A stretch of 64,000 nucleotides of DNA from the NCBI GenBank assembly GCA_016748015.1, contig JAAOMT010000009.1, forward strand, positions 390,459-454,458. The letters run 5' to 3'. Source of the DNA: Geosiphon pyriformis (taxonomy: Eukaryota; Glomeromycota; Glomeromycetes; Archaeosporales; Geosiphonaceae). The position numbers were made by a program, and so were the translations under genes. Each line of letters starts with the position of its first letter. The first letter of the stretch is position 1. A model generated the notes under the pieces. The model was not told the origin of the DNA. It did no database searches and saw only the letters and a list, made by a program, of their open reading frames with translations. Below, piece after piece: positions 1-9,843 of the stretch.

Positions 1-19
1 GATTATACCCCAAATTTAC

Positions 20-25
20 CACGTG
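20..25. promoter_or_regulatory. CACGTG E-box-like palindrome
   Basis: The hexamer CACGTG lies about 265 bases upstream of the paraoxonase-like start codon. It is the classic binding site of bHLH factors. A single hexamer can occur by chance, so its role here is only a suggestion. Confidence 0.2.
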
Positions 26-289
26 ATAACAGTTAACTTACCTTTTTTGGCAAAATTTCATTCAGAGACGAACCAATTTTAATGGCAGTAAATAATACGC
101 AATTGCGCATTCAATTTTCATTCCCGGTCTTTTATTCGAGATCCTATCATTCTATTCATAGCTACAAACAAATGAGTCAAGTTTCTCCAAAACCTATTGA
201 AACCATTTTTTTTCATATACGTAAAGCCCCTTTTTTTTCAACTCATTCTTATCACCGCTTTTTCTGCTAAAATCACAGATTAAAAGGAA

Positions 290-1753
290 ATGGCATCTAA
301 AATCGCAACATCTTTTACGGTTATCGTGGTGCTTTTGGCCTTATTCTACTGTGATGTTTTGCTTTATTTGGAAATTATTGGTGTTTTTCGAAATGTCGAG
401 AGCTACGATGGGCGTGGGAATTGTCAGATAGTCCCTGGTATGCTACGCTCATTCTCAATAACTCGTTTAAATTTGTCCCTATTAGTAAAAGATGATGCTT
501 CTTTAATAAAAAGGCCCTGAAGCTTGCGAAGATCTTGTCATTCATCACCGTAGCGGTTACGCTTTCGCTGCTTGTGGCTCTCTAGAAGATCGTTTATCAC
601 AATGGTGGCCGCCCATCGCAAATTTTAGGAATTCCAGTTATGAACCACGTGAAAACCCATGGGTTTACAATATAAAGGTGATTGAAGATTTATCAGTTAA
701 TTTCACAAATTTTACTCTTACTTAAATCGTTATAATTTTTTTTGGAAAAGACCAATGAGGCTTTTCCTTTAATTTTAAAAAATTTTCCCGAAACAGTAGA
801 TGTCAGTCTCCTTGGCTTAAACTTCTATGACAATCCGGCTGATCCCGACAAAATATTTCTCTTTTTAATTAATTATCGACGTACTGGGAATGTGATTGAA
901 GTATTCGAGCATAGGATTGCCACCCATGAAATATTCTACCTGAGAACTATCTCCCACGAGCTGATTCGGACTCCGAATAATATCTTCCCAGTCTCCCCTG
1001 ATGAATTTTTTATTACAAATGATCATTATTTTAAGGCTGGGTTAAAGAGAAAATTTGAGCGTAACTATTTTAATTCACATCATATTTAAAAATCGACTTG
1101 ATTCTCATGAAAAACTTTTCATTCTCATCCAATTCTAATACTAGACTTTACTAGAAGACCTTGGGGAAATATCGTTTTTCATTCTTCTTCAAAGAATGTA
1201 ACACGTATTGCAACAGAAAAAATTGCCTATCCCAATGGAATTTCGGGAAATTGGAATGCATCGAGGGTTTATGTTTCTTCGATAGGTGATGGAGAATTAA
1301 TCATTTATGAAAGAAATTCAGATAATCAATTAATTGAATTTGAACGAGTCTTTGTTGGCATGCCAATCGATAATCATGGAATTGATGAGGAGACTGGTGA
1401 GATTTATGTTGCAGGTAAAAATCAAGTTTTCTGCTACTTTATATTTTCACAATTTCTTTGCAGCTAAAGGTTTCCTCTTTGATGGCAAAGGTGTACCCAA
1501 GCCTTTGAGAAATCATTTATATTACAGTGATCCTACGGGAAATTCACCAAAAGCACCATTCACTATTCTAAAAATATCAAACAACACGGCAAAAGATTTA
1601 TTTTTCGAGAAAAAATATTTAGTCACAAAAGTTCTTGAGGATGATGGCGAAATCTTTCATTTCGTTACGACACCGGCTGTTGATAGGGGACGCAATGCTT
1701 TGTTACTCAGTTCAATCTTCATGAAGGGTATTATAAGATGCAAGTTAGCTTGA
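290..1753 (+). CDS. Paraoxonase/arylesterase-like protein (PON family), five exons
   Basis: Predicted exons are 290-437, 514-677, 751-1060, 1145-1414 and 1464-1753, giving 393 residues, close to the usual PON length. All four introns are GT-AG and the frame closes exactly. Family landmarks appear in order: RNVESYDGRGNCQIVPG, GPEACEDLVIHHRSGYAFAA, ITNDHYF (Asn194), YPNG (Asn238) and PIDNHGID, with a typical C-terminus. PON enzymes are calcium-dependent six-bladed propellers that hydrolyse lactones and aryl esters. The first 30 residues are strongly hydrophobic and look like a signal anchor or uncleaved signal, as in PON1. Odd point: the residues aligned with the PON1 dyad His115 and His134 are Leu125 and Tyr146, so the enzyme may be inactive or altered. 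The family assignment is firm; the substrate is unknown. Confidence 0.86.
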
Positions 1754-2848
1754 ACTTCCCACATATCGTGGCGTATCATATAGTATTAAAAGCAATTGGT
1801 TATATCAATATCTTTCCCATCAAAAAATATTTTTAATTAACCTGATGGCAAACCTATATATTTTAAAAGTTAGGGAAGGAAACAAACGCCCTAATTGCAT
1901 ATATTAAAAATCAATTTGCTTAAGAGTCGATATTATTGAAAAAATTAGCAATTGAAATATCATGACACTCATTCACTCCTAATTTCTTGGTTGTGATTAT
2001 TTGTATTTTTCTCTTTGAATGTATACCATGCTAAAAAAATCGTGGTGATTGATAAGTTTTTTTTTCAAAATTTAATTATGTCCAAAGCAATTTAGTTTCC
2101 CTTCCATTAACATCAAAAGGTTCACTTTTGTTACAAATTGGGATTGTTGCTAGGACTGTTTTAAAATCAAAAAAACTAATTAAGAATTATTTATTTTTCA
2201 ACATTTACAAAACCCTGGTTTATTTTATAATTCATTAATATTTTATTTTTAAAGCAAGATCAAATTTGACAATAATAAATTTTTTTTTTTTACTTGTAAA
2301 TCATAAATATTTTTAAATAACTTTAAAAAATAGTGTTGGATATTTTAATTTTTTTTAATTTATCAAGCATCAATTAATTAATTATTTTATATTAGTTAAC
2401 TTACACTATTTAACAACTTTTATATTATCAGCACTCTTCTTTATTAGAAAATTCAAAATTTCACATTTGGTCAAACAAAAACCAATGAACCTCTTTAGGT
2501 CAAAAATTTAAATTAAATGTTTAGTGCTTTAATATGAGATAATTTTATAAGGGGAAACACATAAAGTGATTAAAAATTGTGGCTTGAACTTGTGAGTACC
2601 TAATAGGTTTGAAAAGCTTTGTTTTGATGCAAGCCCAAAACAATGAAAATTTGCAATATTATAAATTTCATTTGTATGAACAAATAGGTTTGAACTTGCG
2701 CAAACATTTAAAATAGGAATGATGCCCAAAATACTCTACGATCCTATACTAATCAATTGAGGCTCAGCAAGAGAGCCAGTCCGATTGCTTGTTTCATCAC
2801 CTATAAAATAAACATTGCTTTTATTAACAAGTATAACCATTCATTTAA
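1754..2848. other. Convergent intergenic region, no gene seen
   Basis: This AT-rich spacer lies between the converging 3' ends of the paraoxonase-like and transporter genes. The only longer open frame (minus strand, 2529-2729) is 66 codons, has no recognisable motif and begins at a non-ATG-like context. I see no RNA gene. Confidence 0.6.
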
Positions 2849-4912
2849 TTATATTTCTAAAGAATTATTTCTCCCAGATGGATCATCTTCGATATCATAT
2901 AGTTTGGTATCATTATCTTGATCAAAGTTCTCGATTAAAACCTGTTCTTCAAAGTTAGCGTCCTTTGCTTCTTTACCCAAGGCTGTGATGACAATAAGCA
3001 GAATTAAACCGATAGTTAAGATGATTGATTGTATTAACGCGTAGTTAGGTGTTCCGTCGGGAAGTGGGACTTGCTCTGCCAAAAAAGCTTCCAGTAGAGC
3101 TGAATACGCGCCTAATAAGCCACCTAGATGTGGAACTAAACATACGTATATACTCCGGACTGTTGGTGGGGCAAGTTCACTTAGATGTGCTGGTAGTATT
3201 GCCCAGTGACCCTATTAAGTGGATTTCGGGTTAATAAATGAGAATTCTTAATTGAGAGAGCTTCAATCTCGTTGAAATCTAGATTTGTCCGAATTTACCT
3301 CAGTGAAAAAATGCAAAAAGAAGTTTCCAAGTGCAATCACAGATATGCTCAATGTTGGAATTGAAGTTAGTGGAATGAAGAGAGCGACCATTATTGCCGA
3401 AATGATAATCATGAATCTTCGTCCCCAGTATTGAGATAAATACCCAACGACTGTAGAGCCAATTATAGCCCCACTCGTTGAAAACATCGAAATTAACAAT
3501 ATTTGCCGCGGATTATATCCCAGTTGTGCCTTCAAGAAGGTTACGTAGAGATCATAGAAACCTAAATAAGTGTTATTTTTATGGAATACGATTAAATCAG
3601 CAAGATTTTTAACAAGAATGTTGAAAGGAAAATCTTGGAATACCCAAAAAACATACCACGTGTAAAATTATAAGCCCCCATTAAGATTATTCCATACAAA
3701 AATCGAGGCCATTGGTTTTTAATTAAATATTTAATCTCACTAAACCATGAAGTTCCTGTCAGAAGCCTATTGTCACGTTGCTGCTCCCAAACTTTGGATT
3801 CGGGTACCCAGAAACGAATTACGACAACGAGAAGAGCCGGTAAAGAGCCGATCAAAAACATTGCTCGCCAACCTAATCTTTCAATCGTAAGATAATAAAG
3901 TGCCGCAGCAAGTAGAGCACCGAGTGGATAGCCTTGTTGTAAAATTCCGGAAAACAGTCTTTAATAAAGAAAATATAAAGTATGTTAACTTCATTAAGGC
4001 TTTAGTGAAAAAAAAAAATTTTGATTTGCTAATGCATACCCTCTACAATCTTGTGGCAAGGACTCCATCGCTAATGTGGCACTAAGACCCCATTCACCTC
4101 CCATCGCTATGCCAAATATGGCTCGAGTGATGAAAAATATCGTGAAATTTGGGGCGAGCCCTGATGCTAACTCCATTATACTAAATAGTAATATATTTAT
4201 CATTAATGGCCACTTGCGTCCCAATTTCTCAGCGGCTACACTGAATATTATGGCACCAATAGGGCGAAGGTAAAGACCAATAGTAATACTGGTAAAATAG
4301 GAAGACATGACACCGAATGTGAGAGAATGATTTTATCCTCACAATATCAAATGAAATAATGAAATAACGAAATGTTACCTTGATGTCACAACGGAAACTT
4401 TTGTTTCAAACTCTTCAGCGATATAAGGCAATGTAAATGTCAGGATAGCGAAGTCAAAAGATCCCAAGATGTATCCAAGCCATGCGCAAATAAATGTGAA
4501 GGCTATGCATTTGAAACATATCAAAAAATCTCAAGTTTTGGATGATACGCTTTTCACTAGACCATGGTTTAAATTTAGTCATGTATTCCACACTTGGAAA
4601 CAATTAACGTTGTCCTTTACCTTGAGCCTTATTCAAGGATTTAATTAACATCCATGGGCTCTTTCTAATTTGTAGCTCTTCTTTTGGACCAAGAAGTGCA
4701 TTGTCAACAGTAAAAGAAAACCTTGACGATGTTGATTCCGCTGAATCTCGAGAGTCTACACTTGGGTCATTCTGTTAGTAGAAAGATTTCAACGAGAAAT
4801 GTCCTTTTGAATTATGGGATTAGAATATCAAACTATTGTGTGAATTTAGCAAATGTTATACCTGTGATGGTATAAGATTTCTAGTTTCATTATTTTTTGA
4901 TCCTGAAGACAT
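2849..4912 (-). CDS. MFS carboxylate/lactate transporter, JEN1 (SHS) type, seven exons
   Basis: Exons are 4912-4862, 4771-4621, 4529-4379, 4288-4040, 3958-3657, 3561-3299 and 3211-2849, giving 509 residues. The protein starts MSSGSKNNETR and has a cytosolic N-terminus of roughly 70 residues followed by about 12 hydrophobic segments. Diagnostic stretches are AWLGYILGSFDFAILTFTLP, LRPIGAIIF, EKLGRKWPLM, FGIAMGGEWG and SGILQQGYPLGALLAA. These match the sialate/hydroxycarboxylate (SHS, TC 2.A.1.12) transporters such as yeast Jen1, which import lactate or pyruvate with protons at the plasma membrane. The TM7 signature, normally N-x-x-[ST]-H-x-[ST]-Q-D-x-x-x-T, is here NFTRGFYDLYVT across an exon junction: shorter, and lacking His and Gln. 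Substrate specificity may therefore differ. The exon model is by eye, but every junction keeps frame. Confidence 0.85.
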
Positions 4913-5097
4913 TTTTAATATAGTGACTGTGCAAAGTAAAAATCCATGAATTAATTTTGACAAAAATTAATATTAAGGAATCCAGACAAAAAATTCAAAA
5001 AGAATTCAAACAATTTCCTACGATATTTTTTACAAGCGCAATTTGACCTGGAACGCGTGCAAAACGAACTTGAAAATTTCAAGTTGACAGACCAGTC

Positions 5098-5112
5098 GAT
5101 ATATATATATAA
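5098..5112 (-). promoter_or_regulatory. TATA-like element upstream of transporter
   Basis: An alternating AT run ending in ATAAG (plus strand) reads as a TATA-like stretch on the minus strand, about 190 bases upstream of the transporter ATG. It could equally be a short AT microsatellite. Confidence 0.25.
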
Positions 5113-5672
5113 GCCTGCGTATCAATCGTTATCAACCGATTCCTTCGAAATATAATGATTATCTATAAAGTACAAAAACTGTTTTTCGCCCTCATCTAAC
5201 TTAAAATATAAAAGATGTGGGAAAACTTGCTTACCTAATCATTAACTACTTTTCATCAGCTAATTTTTGGGATCGCATATTAAATATAGTAATTGAAAAG
5301 GGATATCATTAGGCTTAAAATTCATTATCTACTTTGCGAGCAATGCATGCACTTTGACGGTGAATGGAGAAAATGTTAGTGAGTTACTAATTTCAGGTTA
5401 CTTTTAGAAGTTGATATGTTACAGCTTTTTGACATACAGCAGATATTATAGATTTAAAAAAAAGTCAGCTGGAAAGATTCCGAAAATAAATGTAAATCAG
5501 TTGGAATATTTTTTAAATTTTGAACTTTTCGCATTTTGAAAGGTTCGTGAAAATAGATCCCAATTACACACATGCAAATCGCAGCAAAAACTTTCAATTG
5601 TTAAAAGAGGGCAGAGAAATTTTTTTTATTTTCAATTTTGCCAAATGTTATTTTGGTATGAGTTTTACAAAA

Positions 5673-5784
5673 AATGAAAATGAAAATGAAAATGAAAGTG
5701 AAAATGAAAAGGAAAAGGAAAAGGAAAAGGAAAAGGAAAAGGAAAAAGAAAAAGAAAAGGAAAAGGAAAAAGAAAAAGAAAAAC
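5673..5784. repeat. Hexanucleotide microsatellite (GAAAAT)n then (GAAAAG/A)n
   Basis: Repeats of GAAAAT switch to GAAAAG with GAAAAA variants over about 110 bases. All reading frames stay open across it, which explains three overlapping spurious ORFs. Confidence 0.95.
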
Positions 5785-5974
5785 AAATGATAAAAAAAGG
5801 AAAAGTTATATACAGGAAGAAAAAAAATTTAAAAGTATTAGAATTGTATGCCAATTTACAAAAATTACGGGTATAGATACAAATTTATATAATTGTGATG
5901 GTTTTAAAAATGAAAAAATTCATTTTTAAAATACTATATATATTTAGGGTAAAAAAACTTTGAAATTTTTTAAT

Positions 5975-5996
5975 GAGGAGGAGGAGGAGGAGGAGG
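5975..5996. repeat. (GAG)n microsatellite
   Basis: Seven GAG units in a row in otherwise AT-rich intergenic sequence. Confidence 0.9.
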
Positions 5997-6146
5997 CATA
6001 GAATATCTTATAAAAAAAGGCATTTTAATCAGAAGGTTAAATAAAAAGTTTTTCCATAAGGCTGAATTTAGAGATTGTTTTTTTGTTAAATGTTCATCCT
6101 AATGTATGATTATTAAATTGTAAATTTTTACAGGATTTTTCATTGA

Positions 6147-6467
6147 TCAATCAAAAATTTTCGGTTCTTTTGTTTGACGGCACGACAAAGCTTTAAAAAG
6201 CCCACAACACCGTAAATCCTCAAATTCGTCCTGTTGTCCATAAACTTCTACTCGTTTTTCCGTGGAAAATTGTTTGCGCAAGAAGCTAAGCGGACGTTTA
6301 CGTGGTTGGTCTTTGAGTCCTAATTTTACTATAGGCAGCATGTTATCCTGAGATGCTGAGAAATTATTATTAGCGTTATCATTTTTATCGTCCTTTCCGT
6401 TTCCGTTTCCGTTTCCGTTTGTTCGTCCAGAAGTAGTTATCAATGGGGTTACTGTTGGTGTATTCAT
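6147..6467 (-). CDS. Small protein of unknown function with NG repeat; paralogue of the gene at 9568-9843
   Basis: Single exon, 106 residues, ATG start, no signal peptide and no membrane segment. The N-terminal third is low complexity (TNGNGNGNGKDDKNDN), coded by a repeated AACGGA hexamer. The C-terminal half is basic and then rich in Cys: KRVEVYGQQDEF followed by EDLRCCGLFKALSCRQ. That half aligns without gaps to the C-terminus of the 91-residue product about 3 kb away. Shared positions are R-x-E-x-Y-x3-D-E-F-x-D-x2-C-x4-K-x-L-x-C-R. Conservation between two diverged copies supports a real protein. I do not recognise the family. A TATA box sits about 155 bases upstream. Confidence 0.65.
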   Translation of the reverse strand: MNTPTVTPLITTSGRTNGNGNGNGKDDKNDNANNNFSASQDNMLPIVKLGLKDQPRKRPLSFLRKQFSTEKRVEVYGQQDEFEDLRCCGLFKALSCRQTKEPKIFD

Positions 6468-6620
6468 TTTTCGCTTATTATAGTTTGAGAAAATTTCCTT
6501 TTTCGAATGATTGAGCTAGAAATTAAAGATTTTTTTCGTATGCGTTTTTTTTTTTTTTAATTGTAAAAATGTGATAAACTTTTGGTTTAAATTTCACTCC
6601 TCCCATTTAATTGACACTGC

Positions 6621-6629
6621 TTTTATATA
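6621..6629 (-). promoter_or_regulatory. TATA box of the small-protein gene
   Basis: The minus strand reads GTATATAAAAGC here, a near-consensus TATA box 154 bases upstream of the ATG at 6467. The spacing would allow a leader of about 100 bases. Confidence 0.5.
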
Positions 6630-6784
6630 CAAGATTAAGTGAATTATTAACCAATAATGAATATATATTCTCATTTAGGGCATTATTTCATTCATTTAAA
6701 TTTTGAATCTAATAATCTGGCATCATTGTTTATAGCATTTTTTTTTTTCCAAAACATTGGCATGCTTATAGATCTGTGTGAATG

Positions 6785-6818
<34 letters not shown>

Positions 6819-6870
6819 TGTATGTATGTATGTGTGTGTGTGTGTGTGTGTGTCTGTCTGTCTGTCTGTG
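6785..6870. repeat. Compound microsatellite (TATG)n-(TG)n-(TCTG)n
   Basis: About twelve TATG units pass into a TG run and then TCTG units. The ORFs reading YVCM and THTH across it on the two strands are artefacts of the repeat. Confidence 0.95.
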
Positions 6871-7842
6871 TACTAATACTTACGCTATTTTTAGAGTTCA
6901 TGTTAGAATGGTTAAAACAAAGAAAAAGATGGAGCTAATTGGTTGATCCACTCGGGAGTAAAGTGGGCTTAATAAATTTTTCGCAACTTCCCGAGATCAT
7001 TTGTTTATATATATATTTAGATAAACTCATATTTTGACTTTAATCATAGGAGCTTATATTGGTTGGAAACTTTTCTACCTATAACTTTTAGATATCAATA
7101 ATTCAAATTGGTTAATAACTAAATTAAAGTAATTTTCGAGATCTTTTTTATGCCAAAAAAATTGATTATCCTATTCAAACTGATCTTTTTTTAGTAAGAT
7201 GTTATTTAATTGTCAATTTCTTATCTTGGGTGTTAAAACCTTTCTATCGATAGAAAGTAAGTGACTATTGCTCAGGCTGGCTGGTTTGCGCGAATAAGCA
7301 ATCAAAGAAACCTTATCTTTTTTAATTCTCGAGAAAAATGGATCCATATATTTGATCAGTTTTATTTTTAGGACAATCAACCTGACAAACATGATTACAA
7401 AGCTATTGATAAATTGGAAAGATCCTGTTGATTTTTTAAAAAGTAAGGTCCGAATCATTCATTCAGATTGAGGTTGATTAAAATATCTATGACGTATATT
7501 TGACGAAGTGTTTTTCCAAGTTTTTTTTTTTTGAATCCCAAATTATTAAAATATTTTTCGATTCTCATTTATTTTTTTTTGCATAATTAGCATTTAGAAA
7601 ATTTTAAGTTTCAGTTTCTGTCGAGATGGGTAAATAATTTTCAGGATCAAAAAAGTAATAACTGTAAACACGATTCATTTCCAATTACTGTGTGTCGATC
7701 AAGAAAATTAAAAAGTTAAATCACTTTTTTTCGAACAATTGGAAAATTATTTTCAGTTAAAATGAATTAAAAATCTGTGCAAGTTCGAATTGAGAATAAC
7801 ATTGTGACACGAATTTTAAATACTAATTCTTTTTTTCTTTTG

Positions 7843-7876
<34 letters not shown>

Positions 7877-9035
7877 GGTTTTTACAATTTGATATTTAAA
7901 TCTTATTTGGTCTATGTATATCTAAAATATATGCATGTAATTTGTACAAAAGTGAAGCGCAATTCTGCAGTTATAACTACATATAATTTCAATATGATTA
8001 CATAATAAATCTCATATAATATCAAAGACCATTTAAAGTAAGTATTTTCAATTTTTAAAAGATGACAATCGCTTTATAATTTTTGTATTATTGTATTAAT
8101 TCTTTTACTAAATTTAGTAAAAATTTATTTAAAAAATTGTCCATAATTATATTCTATCAAAATTTATTAAATATCCACAACTGACTAGTCACTTACACCA
8201 AAAGATGAAGCCTCTGCAAAAGGCCAAGATTTTCAAATTTCATTTCTTTTAGTTTCTCAGGTGTTAGAAGACACAAAAAATCAATGGGACTAAAAAAGAT
8301 TTTCAATAAAAAAAAAGAATAAAATTTTAAAATATTATGAAGATCAATTTAGGATTATAAAGATTTTTTAACCTTGATTTTCTTGATCTTGGGTCAATAA
8401 AAAACTGATTGTGATCGGGGATCTTTTATTTAATTGGTCGTCATTGAATCATCAATTTGTTTAGGGAGGTGTTGACGCCTCTAAATGAAAATGATTTCGG
8501 GCTAATTTAAAATCGGTAAATCAGATGATTGATTGGAATTTTCTTACTTTCTAGAAGTAATCAATCAGCGGAAATTCTTTCGAATAAATTTTTATTCCAG
8601 GCATAAATATAAGAGGAATTACTCCTTATGGATGATATGATGTTTGATTCAATGAAATCATAATATTATTTCCTTTTTTATATTGCAGCAATGATTCACA
8701 ATATTAAATTTGTCATGGATTATGTTTAATGGGTCACTCCTGAAAGCATGATCCAAACAAATAGCAAAATTTTGGTTTTTTTAACGAATCGCTGCTAACT
8801 TTGGTTAATCAATTTCCTTTCGACTCTGAAAACAAATTAATTTTAAAACTGCTGAGTAATCATAACCTTCTTCTCAGTTAGATCAATTCGATCTTGGATT
8901 TAATTAATTAAGTTGATGATCAAATTAGAATGATTCAATTTTATTATTAAGTATTAATGAAAATGTAATACAGAAGAAAACTATTTACAATTGAAGTTTG
9001 GCGAAAAAAATACGAAACATAACCTTTCTTATTTA
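6871..9035. other. Gene-free AT-rich intergenic stretch
   Basis: Nothing here reads as a gene. An 81-codon minus-strand frame at 7213-7458 lacks recognisable motifs and has no partner exons. A run of 32 A residues lies at 7843-7874. No tRNA-like T-arm was found by eye. Confidence 0.5.
7843..7874. repeat. Poly(A) tract of 32 bases
   Basis: Uninterrupted A32 in intergenic DNA. It could be the tail of a retroposed sequence, but no recognisable body precedes it. Confidence 0.9.
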
Positions 9036-9041
9036 CATAAC

Positions 9042-9080
9042 GTGAATTGGATTGGATTGGATTGGGTTGGGTAGGGTTGG
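9042..9080. repeat. Degenerate TTGGAT/TTGGGT tandem tract
   Basis: Successive units change from TTGGA to TTGGG to TAGGG-like. It resembles degenerate telomeric DNA but contains only one TAGGG. It is probably a G-rich microsatellite. Confidence 0.7.
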
Positions 9081-9140
9081 GTTTGGTTTGTTTTGGTTTT
9101 TACCTTAAGGGCATATTTAGAATTGATTGATTGATTGATT

Positions 9141-9303
9141 GATTTTGAGGGTGCGGATACTTAAGAATTGATTAATTTTGAGGGTACGAATACTTTTGTT
9201 TTAATTGATTAATTTTGAGGGTGCGGATACTTAAGAATTGATTAATTTTGAGGGTGCGAATACTTTTGTTTTAATTGATTGATTTTGAGGGTGCGAATAC
9301 TTA
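9141..9303. repeat. 70-bp minisatellite, about 2.3 copies
   Basis: The blocks 9141-9210 and 9211-9280 are nearly identical 70-base units, and a third begins at 9281. Each unit is itself two half-units starting TTTTGAGGGTGCG or TTTTGAGGGTACG. A (GATT)n run at 9123-9144 leads into it. Confidence 0.9.
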
Positions 9304-9567
9304 GTAATTGATTTTGTTTTCATAACAAAAAAATATAAATTTAGGTAGATTGTTTCGTATCGCGAATTATAAAAACCTCGTAGTGATATGTGATGAAATA
9401 GAAATAAAAATAAAAATAAAAATACAATTGATAAAAAATGAAAATTTTTGGTAAAATAATTTCTGGATTTTAATTTTTTTTTTTTTCAAAAATTAGATAT
9501 GATTGTCTTTTTTTTATTTTTGTAAATCTGAAAAATTGTTCATCTCCAAGAAACAGGAGGCCAAATT

Positions 9568-9843
9568 TTAATAATGAGTTCGTACTCTGCAAAATAAGAT
9601 TTTAAGAAACGCTATACATCCTGAATCAGTAAATTCGTCTGGATTTCTATAGGTTTCAGTTCGTCGATTGATGACATCAGACATTCGTTGAGTTACGAAA
9701 CTTCGATGTCTTTTTTGCGTTGAAAATTTTACATGTGGATATTGTATGGATTGTGTTGATTTTTCATGATAAAGTTGTGGTCTGATATCACTGATAACTT
9801 CCATATGATCAGAAGTAATTGGGTGAACGTTATTGTAATTCAT
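9568..9843 (-). CDS. Small protein of unknown function; paralogue of the gene at 6147-6467
   Basis: Single exon, 91 residues, ATG start, basic, with no signal peptide and no transmembrane segment. The C-terminus reads RRTETYRNPDEFTDSGC then IAFLKILFCRVRTHY and matches the neighbour's C-terminal block without gaps. Upstream, KRHRSF parallels KRPLSF of the partner. The N-terminal 45 residues are not similar. Both genes are on the minus strand, about 3 kb apart, so an old local duplication is likely. The invariant Cys pair, 9 residues apart, could bind metal, form a disulphide or be lipidated; this is a guess. Confidence 0.62.
   Translation of the reverse strand: MNYNNVHPITSDHMEVISDIRPQLYHEKSTQSIQYPHVKFSTQKRHRSFVTQRMSDVINRRTETYRNPDEFTDSGCIAFLKILFCRVRTHY

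Larger units (their letters stand above)
4913..6146. other. Intergenic region with low-complexity DNA
   Basis: I find no convincing gene here. An open frame at 5520-5876 (plus) is mostly the translation of a hexamer microsatellite into Glu-Asn and Glu-Lys dipeptides, and the frames on the other strand stay open for the same reason. The rest is AT-rich. Confidence 0.6.

Noticed and set aside
5520-5876. 118-codon frame with Glu-Asn/Glu-Lys repeats
   Set aside because: It is a translation of the GAAAAT/GAAAAG microsatellite. Frames on the other strand are equally open, and the non-repeat parts carry no motif.
7213-7458. 81-codon minus-strand frame
   Set aside because: No recognisable domain; isolated, and without convincing start or flanking exons.
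8465-8485. GAGGTGTTGACGCCTC hairpin as a possible tRNA or structured RNA
   Set aside because: A single small stem without the arms or T-loop of a tRNA.
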